A stretch of DNA of 16,680 bases, from NCBI GenBank assembly GCA_900763175.1, contig CAAFJI010000149.1, forward strand, positions 1 through 16,680, read 5' to 3'. Numbering within the stretch: position 1 is the stretch's first letter; every line of letters begins with the position of its first letter. The stretch comes from Lachnospiraceae bacterium. Its GTDB lineage: Bacteria > Bacillota > Clostridia > Lachnospirales > Lachnospiraceae. A program made the translations under genes and the position numbers. This document shows positions 7,223 to 14,020 of the stretch, one piece after another. The notes beneath the pieces were generated by a model. That model was not told the DNA's origin. It was given only the letters and a program-made list of their open reading frames with translations, and made no database searches.

Positions 7223-9207
7223 AACGATACCTCTTTCAATCCCTGCCGGGGATACTGACAGGTGATGATGTAAATGGGATTTTCTCCCATCATCAGGTGA
7301 TAGCGTCCGATTTCCTTCGAGCGGGAAGCGCTAAGCTGTACCACCTCATGTTCTGCAAAATCGTATTCCTTCATCACTTCCAGTGCCTCACTGATGGTTT
7401 CCAGAGTAATACAGTTTATCACCATCCGGACCTGTGGATTTTTTTCCAGAAGAAGCTTCACAATCTCCTTTAAATTTCCGGAAGAGCCTCCGATGAATGC
7501 ATGGGTAGGTGCAGGCAGCGACCTCATGGCCTCTGGCGCCTCTCCCTTTATAATCTCCAAATTATCAGCGGCAAATTTTATTTTATTTTTCACGAGAAGA
7601 GCTGCTGCCTCCTCTTTTTTCTCAATGGCAAAAACCTGTCCCTGATCCGCCCGCAAAGCCATTTCCACAGAAACGGAGCCTGTTCCGGCTCCCACATCGT
7701 AGCAGACAGAATCCTGGGTAAGACGAAGCTTGGAAAGGGAAACGCATCTTACCTCTTCTTTTGTCATAGGTGCCTTTCCACGGATAAATTCCTCATCACA
7801 AATCCCATGGGTGGTAAGATAAGGGCAGGCATTTTCATTATAAATGCAAACCACGCTTAACGCATCCCCCTGGTATCTGGTCAGTTCCTCTGCCTTTTTT
7901 CCAAATATCTTCTCATTTTCATAGGAAAGGTTCTCTCCCACATAGAGAAGGACCTCTCCCATATGATATTCTACAAGCTTCTTCGCAAGCTCTGCCACCT
8001 TCGTTCCCGTTCCCAAAATGGAAAATACTTTCTTCTCCCGTTTTACCATGGAAATCAGGTTGGCTGCCTTTCCATGAACACTTGTGATCCTGGCATCCTC
8101 CCAGGAAAGCGCGATTTTGGACATAAAATAGACTACCGAAGAAATGCCACAGATAATCTCCACATCCGGGCCAAGAACATCCAGAAGCTTTTTTGCACCA
8201 CTGTAAAAGCCCACATCTCCAGACAGTGCGATCACGATTTTCTCATATTCCGGATGAGACCTGATGTAGCTTCCAATCTCCTGACTGCGGTATTCATAGA
8301 AGACATCCTGGGAAGGGGTGCGGATGGCATCTGCCATTCTTCTGGCGCCAATGATAAGATCAGCTTCCCCGGCTGCCTGTTTTCCCTGAATGGTAAGAGT
8401 CTTTTCATTTCCCATACCAATCCCCAAAAGGGTGATATGTGGTTTTCTCCCCAGAGAAAAACGCTCTGCCAGCATCTGCTTACATTCCGCTACCGACAGA
8501 CCTGTTTCTTCCAGGGGCCTTCCAATAATAACCGGAATGGCACCACAGCAGAGGGACGCATCGATTTTTTCCTGAAAGCCGCCTGCTTTTCCCGTATCCT
8601 TTGTAACCAGATATTTACAGTCATACTGCCGCAGCATGGCTGCATTTAGCTCCATGGAAAAAGGACCCTGCATTCCGATAAGATGCTTTCCCTCGAAGCC
8701 GTAGCTCTTGCAGGTCTCCATTACAGAAGGAAGGGAAAGAACACGGGCGTAAATCCGCTTCTTTGCCTCTGGAAGCTCTGTGAATTTCCCCAATTCCTTG
8801 CTTCCTGTTGTCAGAAGGATATTTCCCTTTGTGCCGGAAAGATAGGAAACCGCTTCCTCCGTATCAGCAACGTAAACTGCCTCATTCTGATAAGCGCCCT
8901 TTTCCCGAAGAACACGCTCATAGGGAAGCCCTGTATACTGGCAGGCTTCTCTGATATTTTCCGTCACCTCTGCTGCATAGGGGTGGGTGGCATCCAGTAC
9001 AAGTACCGGCTTTTCCTTTTCCAGCAGCTCTTCCATCTGCTCTCTGTCCATTCTTCCTGTATGAATCTTCAGATAAGTACTCTCTTCCAGGGATTTACTT
9101 CCATATTCCGTTGCCACACAGGCAAGCACAGGTACCTTATGTGCTGCCAGAAAGCTGCTGACCTCACATCCCTCTGTAGTACCTGCAAATACGATCACAT
9201 CAGACAT
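7219..9207 (-). CDS. cbiJET: Fused precorrin-6A reductase / C5,15-methyltransferase (CbiJ-CbiE-CbiT)
   Basis: A 662-residue three-enzyme fusion. Residues 1 to about 252 are CbiJ/CobK (FAGTTEGCEVSSFL at 7-20, DATHPYAAEVTENI at 72-85, GMQGPFS at 178-184, TKDTGKAGGFQEK at 202-214), which reduces cobalt-precorrin-6A. Residues about 256-460 are CbiE, a tetrapyrrole methyltransferase (LLGIGMGNEKTLT at 260-272, ALSGDVGFYSG at 327-337) acting on C5. Residues about 465-662 are CbiT (CDEEFIRGKAPMTKEEVR at 470-487, SAM loop DVGAGTGSVSVE at 504-515), which methylates C15 and decarboxylates the C12 acetate. CbiE-CbiT fusions (CobL) are common; adding CbiJ places three successive late steps in one chain. 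I see no stop or frame change between domains. The ATG at 9207 overlaps cbiH by 8 nt. Confidence 0.94.
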   Translation of the reverse strand: MSDVIVFAGTTEGCEVSSFLAAHKVPVLACVATEYGSKSLEESTYLKIHTGRMDREQMEELLEKEKPVLVLDATHPYAAEVTENIREACQYTGLPYERVLREKGAYQNEAVYVADTEEAVSYLSGTKGNILLTTGSKELGKFTELPEAKKRIYARVLSLPSVMETCKSYGFEGKHLIGMQGPFSMELNAAMLRQYDCKYLVTKDTGKAGGFQEKIDASLCCGAIPVIIGRPLEETGLSVAECKQMLAERFSLGRKPHITLLGIGMGNEKTLTIQGKQAAGEADLIIGARRMADAIRTPSQDVFYEYRSQEIGSYIRSHPEYEKIVIALSGDVGFYSGAKKLLDVLGPDVEIICGISSVVYFMSKIALSWEDARITSVHGKAANLISMVKREKKVFSILGTGTKVAELAKKLVEYHMGEVLLYVGENLSYENEKIFGKKAEELTRYQGDALSVVCIYNENACPYLTTHGICDEEFIRGKAPMTKEEVRCVSLSKLRLTQDSVCYDVGAGTGSVSVEMALRADQGQVFAIEKKEEAAALLVKNKIKFAADNLEIIKGEAPEAMRSLPAPTHAFIGGSSGNLKEIVKLLLEKNPQVRMVINCITLETISEALEVMKEYDFAEHEVVQLSASRSKEIGRYHLMMGENPIYIITCQYPRQGLKEVSL

Positions 9208-9940
9208 CTTTATATCCTCTTGGCGTTACCATTTTTCCACCTATGTTCCTGGTCTGGGAATTTCCTACAAATACTGTGGTAAACATATCCACCTGAATAT
9301 CCTTCAGCTCCTCCAATGTCATCATCTGAGAAGTCTGACCCTCTCTTCCAATATTCTTTACAATTCCACACCAGGTATTTCCATCCTTGTGCCGGAGCAT
9401 CAATTCACAGGCTTTTCTCAGGTAGTCACATCTTTTGTGGCTGGACGGATTGTAAAGACAGATCACAAAATCAGCCTCAGATGCCAGCAGAAGCCGTTTC
9501 TCAATCTTTTCCCAGGGAGTAAGAAGGTCACTAAGACTAATGAGACAGAAGTCATGGATCAGAGGTGCTCCCAGAACGGCTGCACCACCTGTTGCAGCCG
9601 TCACACCTGGTACAATTTCCAGTTCCACCTCCGGATACTGGGCACCTACCTCGTACATCAGGCCTGCCATTCCGTATACTCCTGCATCTCCGCTGCAGAT
9701 CATAGATACGGTCTGTCCCTTCATTGCCTCGTCAAAAGCCAGATTGCATCTGTCCACTTCTTTTCTCATGGGGGTAGTAAGGAAAGTTTTTCCCTGAAAA
9801 TGATCCTTCACCAGATCTACATAAACGGTGTAGCCTACAATTACGTCACTCTTTTCAAGAGCTGCTGCAGCTGCCCCTGTCATTCCTTCATAAGAGCCAG
9901 GTCCGATTCCTACTACGTAAATTTTCTTTTCTTTATTCAA
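9200..9940 (-). CDS. cbiH: Cobalt-precorrin-3 C17-methyltransferase
   Basis: A 246-residue tetrapyrrole methyltransferase of the CbiH/CobJ type. It methylates C17 and drives ring contraction, giving cobalt-precorrin-4. Family marks are VVGIGPGSYEGMT at 9-21, GYTVYVDL, PMRKEVDRC at 57-65, CSGDAGVYGMAGL at 82-94, VPGVTAATGGAAVLGAPL and CLYNPSS. It has no iron-sulphur C-terminal extension of the kind seen in some homologues. The start is set at TTG 9940: GGAGGG lies 6 nt upstream, and family members begin just before IYVVGIGPG. The frame extends nine codons further to another TTG at 9967, without a better site. The start overlaps the cbiG stop by 8 nt (9933-9940), so translation is probably coupled. 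Confidence 0.95.
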   Translation of the reverse strand: MNKEKKIYVVGIGPGSYEGMTGAAAAALEKSDVIVGYTVYVDLVKDHFQGKTFLTTPMRKEVDRCNLAFDEAMKGQTVSMICSGDAGVYGMAGLMYEVGAQYPEVELEIVPGVTAATGGAAVLGAPLIHDFCLISLSDLLTPWEKIEKRLLLASEADFVICLYNPSSHKRCDYLRKACELMLRHKDGNTWCGIVKNIGREGQTSQMMTLEELKDIQVDMFTTVFVGNSQTRNIGGKMVTPRGYKDV

Positions 9941-11000
9941 AATGCGCCCTCCATTTTCCAAGAGCAAGGGCAGTTGTAACGCCCTTTTCTCCCTGTTTTT
10001 TCTGTATCAGCTGTGCGCCGAGGCCATCTATCTGCCTGGCAGCATACAAGGCACTTCGCTCGCACACATTGTCCACGCCTACGGTCTGATTCACAAAGGC
10101 GGAAGCAGTAAAATCCCCCTCCACTTTCTGAAGGGTTTCCCCTGAAAAGGTTAAAAAGGGAATCTGAAATTTCTCAGCCAGCCTGATCAGCCCCGGCTCT
10201 TCTTTTTTGATATCAATGCTTGCAAGGCAGAAAAGAGACTGAGGATAAATTTCATTTTCTTTTAGTACTGCCTCTGCCCGCTCTTCCAGAATTTCCGCCT
10301 CTTTATTTTTCCGGCAGCCCATGCCAAGGGCAACTGCCTTTGGAACAACATGGGTGGTAGATGTAAAAGGCCGGCAGTTTTCATGAATGGTCAGGGCAAT
10401 TCCGGTTTCCGGTTTCTTCTCCTGCCCTTCCATTTGAGGATTCCACAAAACCAGTCCCTTTGGCAGCTTTCCCTCCCAGGGAAACTCACTGTAAAAGCCA
10501 ACCGGCTCTCCGGCAAGCAGTGCTGCCGACACTTCCTTCGCTTCCCTCATGCGGAAAATATGGCAGCCGTTTTCCTTTGCAAATACATCCACTGCAAATT
10601 TGTGATGAAGATCTGTGGCAGTAGTCACAACAGGCACTGCATCCAAAATCCCGGCGCACACCCTCGTAAGTGCATTTGCACCGCCCAGGTGTCCGGCAAG
10701 AAGAGAGATCACGAAATTCCCACACTCATCTATCACAAGCACTGCCGGGTCTGTCTTTTTGCTCTGCACATAAGGAGCAATGCTGCGCACTGCAATCCCG
10801 GCGGCCCCTATGAACACAATCCCTTCTGCTTTTTCAAACTGCTGCCCGGCCCATTCCTTTGTACTTTCTTTTATGGATTCCGGAAGATATTTGCTTTTGG
10901 CATCCAGGCAGGCTTCCCAGCCTTTTTCTTTTAGCCCTGCTTTTAGTTTTTCCCCTGTTTCCATACCAGTAAGAGAAAAACAGATCATTGAAATTTTCAT
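9933..11000 (-). CDS. cbiG: Cobalt-precorrin-5A hydrolase
   Basis: A 355-residue CbiG, normal length. It opens the delta-lactone of cobalt-precorrin-5A and releases the two-carbon fragment as acetaldehyde. The N-terminal and central parts carry FIGAAGIAVRSIAP at 63-76, KTDPAVLVIDECGNFVISL at 82-100 and LAGHLGGANAL at 101-111. The C-terminal CbiG domain has ALGMGCRK at 224-231 and VGVDNVCERSAL at 307-318. The ATG is 3 nt after the cbiF stop. The nearest purine-rich site (AAAGG, within the end of cbiF) is 10 or more nt away, so initiation probably depends on ribosomes finishing cbiF. Its own end overlaps the cbiH start. Confidence 0.95.
   Translation of the reverse strand: MKISMICFSLTGMETGEKLKAGLKEKGWEACLDAKSKYLPESIKESTKEWAGQQFEKAEGIVFIGAAGIAVRSIAPYVQSKKTDPAVLVIDECGNFVISLLAGHLGGANALTRVCAGILDAVPVVTTATDLHHKFAVDVFAKENGCHIFRMREAKEVSAALLAGEPVGFYSEFPWEGKLPKGLVLWNPQMEGQEKKPETGIALTIHENCRPFTSTTHVVPKAVALGMGCRKNKEAEILEERAEAVLKENEIYPQSLFCLASIDIKKEEPGLIRLAEKFQIPFLTFSGETLQKVEGDFTASAFVNQTVGVDNVCERSALYAARQIDGLGAQLIQKKQGEKGVTTALALGKWRAHFE
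9947..9952 (-). promoter_or_regulatory. Ribosome binding site deciding the cbiH TTG start
   Basis: GGAGGG on the minus strand lies inside the last codons of cbiG, 6 nt before TTG at 9940. It favours that start over the longer in-frame TTG at 9967, which would add nine residues absent from the conserved N-terminus. Confidence 0.8.
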
Positions 11001-11003
11001 TTT

Positions 11004-11762
11004 TTATTTTGTGCCTTTACGAAATTCTGTTGTAAACTCCGGATCATACAGTTTGGAACGATCGTAATGAGCTGCTTTTACGCAGCCACCGATGATCATC
11101 AATGCCGTTTTGGTAATATTGTTATCTTTTGCAGTCTGTGCCAGAGTTCCAACTGTACACACAAACTTTTTCTCATCCTCCCAGGTTGCCTTATAGACAA
11201 TAGCAGCCGGAGTATCTGCTGTATATCCGCCTTCAATAAGTCGTCTGCTTAATTCTTCCAGCATTCCTGTACTGAGGAAAACAACCATCGTTGCCTGATG
11301 TGCAGCAAAGGACTGAATGCTTTCCTTTGGCGGAACCGGGGTTCTGCCTTCCATACGGGTGATGATCACACTCTGGGAAATATCCGGCAATGTGTATTCC
11401 AGGTTTAACGCACTTGCAGCACCGCAGAAAGCACTGACTCCCGGGCAGTAATCGTAAGGAATTCCCTTTTCATCCAGCACATCCATCTGCTCACGGATGG
11501 CACCATAGATGCAGGGATCTCCTGTATGAAGCCGTACTGTCATTTTTCCCTGAGCCTCTGCCTTTTCCATGACAGAAAGTACTTCTTCCAATGTCATTTT
11601 GGCACTGTTATAGATAGTGCAAATGTCCTTTGTGTACTCCAGAAGCTGGGGATTTACCAGGGAACCTGCATAAATCACCACATCTGCTTCTTCCAGATAT
11701 TTTTTGCCTCTTACTGTGATCAGATCCGGTGCTCCGGAGCCTGCTCCTACAAAATGAATCAT
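11004..11762 (-). CDS. cbiF: Cobalt-precorrin-4 C11-methyltransferase
   Basis: A 252-residue CbiF/CobM tetrapyrrole methyltransferase that uses SAM to methylate C11. It shows the N-terminal SAM-fold motif as FVGAGSGAPDLIT at 4-16 (commonly GAGPGDPELIT, so the loop is slightly varied), VVIYAGSLVNPQLL at 28-41, LHTGDPCIYGA at 78-88, YDYCPGVSAFCGAASAL at 103-119 and the CbiF-specific ITRMEGRTPVP at 134-144. This last motif separates it from the other methyltransferases in the operon. A perfect AGGAGGAG at 11767-11774 precedes the ATG by 4 nt. cbiL ends 19 nt upstream. Confidence 0.96.
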   Translation of the reverse strand: MIHFVGAGSGAPDLITVRGKKYLEEADVVIYAGSLVNPQLLEYTKDICTIYNSAKMTLEEVLSVMEKAEAQGKMTVRLHTGDPCIYGAIREQMDVLDEKGIPYDYCPGVSAFCGAASALNLEYTLPDISQSVIITRMEGRTPVPPKESIQSFAAHQATMVVFLSTGMLEELSRRLIEGGYTADTPAAIVYKATWEDEKKFVCTVGTLAQTAKDNNITKTALMIIGGCVKAAHYDRSKLYDPEFTTEFRKGTK

Positions 11763-11781
11763 AATTCTCCTCCTGTATCCT

Positions 11782-12468
11782 TCAGTTTTTCTCTTTCACT
11801 ATAATTAATGAATAATAGCCTGCATCTTCCGGAATCTCTTCCTGGCTTCTGTAAATATGTTCTTCTGCCATTCCACAGTTTTCTATCATAACTGCCTCAT
11901 ATCCCAGCTCCTTAATCTGTCCCTTTACTTCCTTCATCTTTTTGCCTGCTTTCATCAGCACCTTTGTGCCGGGAAGCTTCAGGGCTTCTGTAATCTGGTA
12001 GGAAGCCGGGATCACATGAAGCTGCTGGGCTTTCTCCACAAGCCCCTCATCCAGTCTGGCGCTTACTGCGCAAAAGGAAGGGATTCCATTGATGATTTCC
12101 GTGTCATATCCCATCTTTTTGATCCGCTTATGGACGTATAAATAAGTAGAATATACGGTAGGGTCTCCAAGAGTGAGAAATGCCACGCACTTCCCTTTCT
12201 CAAGACAATGGGCAATAAGTTCAGCACCCTTATCGTGCATCCGTTTCAGCTCTTCTTTTTCCTTTGTCATTGGCATAGGAAGAGAAAGCAGTTCTTTTTC
12301 CTCAATCTGAGGATAGGCTCCTTTCATGATCTTATATGCCACTGACTCCCTGGGGTCATTTCCAGGGAAAGCCAGAATGTCTGCTTCTTTTGTAAGGCGC
12401 AGGGCCTTTAGGGTGATAAGTTCAGGATCTCCCGGACCAACACCGATTCCATATAATTTTCCTGCCAT
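11782..12468 (-). CDS. cbiL: Cobalt-precorrin-2 C20-methyltransferase
   Basis: A 228-residue CbiL/CobI tetrapyrrole methyltransferase, acting first in this operon's pathway by methylating C20 of cobalt-precorrin-2. Motifs from the chosen ATG are YGIGVGPGDPELITLKA at 6-22, FPGNDPRESVAY at 34-45, LTLGDPTVYSTYLY at 98-111, NGIPSFCAVSARL and MKAGKK. The ATG at 12468 places the conserved LYGIGVGPGDPE at the N-terminus, with purine-rich AAGGAAACGAGAAG just upstream. The frame runs 16 codons further to a GTG at 12516, which would add residues not expected in the family. The 63 nt gap to cbiD (12469-12531) is one of the longer ones in the operon; I see no terminator in it. Confidence 0.95.
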   Translation of the reverse strand: MAGKLYGIGVGPGDPELITLKALRLTKEADILAFPGNDPRESVAYKIMKGAYPQIEEKELLSLPMPMTKEKEELKRMHDKGAELIAHCLEKGKCVAFLTLGDPTVYSTYLYVHKRIKKMGYDTEIINGIPSFCAVSARLDEGLVEKAQQLHVIPASYQITEALKLPGTKVLMKAGKKMKEVKGQIKELGYEAVMIENCGMAEEHIYRSQEEIPEDAGYYSLIIVKEKN

Positions 12469-12531
12469 AATCTTCTCGTTTCCTTTTATTTTTTCAACGT
12501 TGTTTCCCACTTGCACGTTCTATAGTGGTCC

Positions 12532-13689
12532 TCAGCTCTCATACCTTCCAATCTCATCAATCAGCCCGGCCGCATCTTTTGTCTGGCCCAGATAGCCGTA
12601 CACATTAGAAAAAACAACGGCTCCAAGACGGATCTGCTCATAAGAGCGGTGATCCAGGTAAAACTGGATCCGCTTCATAATTTCTTCCATTGCAGGATGG
12701 AGCAGCTGGTTTTCATAGAGAATGTCAAGTGCTTCATCTGTTGTATTGCAGTTCAGCACAGCCCTTGCCAAATCTCCGTCTGCCCCTACACGAAGGGCAT
12801 TGGCAGCAAGGATCTCCATACGGCCATCTGCACTGTGGGAATGCGTGTTCATGATACCGGCAGCCACTTTTACAAATTTTCCGATATGGGCCACGAAAAG
12901 GATTCCCTTTACTCCCATATCCACTGCCATATCAATGGTTTCTCCCACATAATTGCTGCACTTGATGTTCCGCTCAAAGGGAAGGGACATATGCTCTCTG
13001 AGATAATCTGCACCGTAGTTGCCTGGTGTTACCAGAAGATATTCTTCTCCCTGTGCAAAATGCTGCTTCATCTCCACATGAATGCTCTCCACCAGTGCTT
13101 TTTCGCTCATAGGCTCCACGATTCCGGAGGTTCCCAGGATGGAGATTCCTCCTGTAATTCCAAGCCGGGGATTAAAGGTTTTCTTTCCGATTTCTACGCC
13201 CTCCGGTACGGAAATGATCACCTCCAGACCGCCTTCATAATCAAACTCTGCGCAGGCCTCCTCTGCTTCTCTGAGAATCATGGCCTTTGGCACCGGATTG
13301 ATGGCAGCCTCCCCTACCTTCTGGGAAAGTCCGGGCTTTGTCACCCTGCCTACGCCGATTCCGCCGTCAACCAAAATTCCTGGCTCTTCTCTTTTCCTTA
13401 CTGTGGCATAGACCAGAACACCGTTTGTGGTATCCGGATCGTCTCCGGCATCTTTTTTCACTGCACAGCTAACAGTATCCTCTTCTCTGTGAATATCCAG
13501 AAGCTCCAGATCCAAAAGAATCCCTTTTGGCGTCATAAGCGGAACAGATGCCAGCTGTTCTCTTCCAAGAAGCATTCTCACAGCCCCTTTGCAGGCTGCT
13601 GCTGCGCAGGAACCAGTGGTGTAGCCAAAACGCATTTTCTTCTGTCCCCGTATTACAAAATACTCTTCCAGGCCTGTCTTATGTGCCAT
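12532..13689 (-). CDS. cbiD: Cobalt-precorrin-5B C1-methyltransferase
   Basis: A 385-residue CbiD, close to the family's usual length. It methylates C1 of cobalt-precorrin-5B and is specific to the anaerobic route. The diagnostic N-terminal FGYTTGSCAAAACKGA is at 21-36. Further on are KKDAGDDPDTTNG, GGIGVGRVTKPGL, INPVPKAMI, FNPRLGITGGISILGTSGIVEPMS, TPGNYG and VAHIGKFVKVAAGIMNTHS. The start is ATG 13689, preceded by GGAGGGGAGGA at 13694-13704. The open frame reaches back to 13836, but that part would cross the leader hairpin and terminator and is not protein-like. It is the promoter-proximal gene of the cobalamin operon, about 225 nt from the predicted transcription start. Confidence 0.96.
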   Translation of the reverse strand: MAHKTGLEEYFVIRGQKKMRFGYTTGSCAAAACKGAVRMLLGREQLASVPLMTPKGILLDLELLDIHREEDTVSCAVKKDAGDDPDTTNGVLVYATVRKREEPGILVDGGIGVGRVTKPGLSQKVGEAAINPVPKAMILREAEEACAEFDYEGGLEVIISVPEGVEIGKKTFNPRLGITGGISILGTSGIVEPMSEKALVESIHVEMKQHFAQGEEYLLVTPGNYGADYLREHMSLPFERNIKCSNYVGETIDMAVDMGVKGILFVAHIGKFVKVAAGIMNTHSHSADGRMEILAANALRVGADGDLARAVLNCNTTDEALDILYENQLLHPAMEEIMKRIQFYLDHRSYEQIRLGAVVFSNVYGYLGQTKDAAGLIDEIGRYES

Positions 13690-13751
13690 AAAATCCTCCC
13701 CTCCATCTTCTGTCGTAAAGGAATTTGCCATACCTGCCCTTTTACATAAAA

Positions 13752-13778
13752 GAAGCTTTGTCATGACAACAAAGCTTC
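13752..13778 (-). terminator. Intrinsic terminator in the cbiD leader (riboswitch output)
   Basis: On the minus strand GAAGCTTTGT and ACAAAGCTTC form a perfect 10-bp stem around a 7-nt loop, followed by TTTT at 13751-13748. It lies between the riboswitch-like aptamer and the cbiD ribosome site, where a cobalamin riboswitch would stop transcription when cobalamin is plentiful. The U-run is short, so read-through may be appreciable. I could not identify a clear alternative (antiterminator) pairing by eye. Confidence 0.72.
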
Positions 13779-13807
13779 CCATTCTCATCAGAATTTCCCG
13801 GTTGCCG

Positions 13808-13915
13808 CAGAAAATCCACCTTTCCTGAAAAAGCACCCAGTATCTGACTGTACAGTAACGGACTTGTGCAGGAATTTCACCTGCTTCCTGAAATTACTTT
13901 TTCTTTTTTTGTCCG
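13808..13915 (-). ncRNA. Cobalamin riboswitch (aptamer core)
   Basis: The leader holds the conserved order of the cobalamin aptamer: AGGAA, then GCAGGTGAAATTCCTGC (13884-13868; GGTG-AA-TCC is the family's signature, closed here by a GCAGG/CCTGC stem), then GTCCGTTACTGTA (13863-13851; family form close to CCCGC-ACTGT), and a B12-box-like AGTCAGATACTGGGTGC directly after. GGA before and TCC after the first hairpin can form the closing P3 helix. A weak hairpin, CAG-GAAA around GGTGGA (13827-13808), follows where a P13-like stem is expected. The element sits between a strong promoter and an intrinsic terminator in front of eleven cobalamin genes, fitting feedback repression by cobalamin. It is compact. 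Boundaries are approximate. Confidence 0.8.
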
Positions 13916-13919
13916 TTAC

Positions 13920-13948
13920 ATTATATAATTTTGTTATATAAAAGTCAA
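13920..13948 (-). promoter_or_regulatory. Promoter of the cobalamin operon
   Basis: On the minus strand, TTGACT (13948-13943) and TATAAT (13925-13920) are separated by exactly 17 nt, a near-consensus sigma-A promoter in an AT-rich stretch. Transcription should start near 13913, just before the riboswitch core. The upstream 72 nt to the MATE stop codon (13949-14020) contain only short GC-rich inverted bits (such as GGGTACC) and no convincing terminator for the MATE gene. Some MATE transcripts could therefore continue into the leader. Confidence 0.85.
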
Positions 13949-14020
13949 TTTCCAATTCCCGGATTTCTATAGGGAGGTACCCTCTTGTTACGGTTTCCGA
14001 CCGCTGGCTTACAATGTATT

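Noticed and set aside
12649..13749. 366-residue open frame antisense to cbiD
   Set aside because: Composition is rich in His, Cys and Phe without motifs, and the minus strand is unmistakable CbiD.
13690..13836. In-frame upstream extension of cbiD or a leader peptide
   Set aside because: It crosses the leader hairpin and terminator, and the strongest ribosome site (GGAGGGGAGGA) directs the ATG at 13689.
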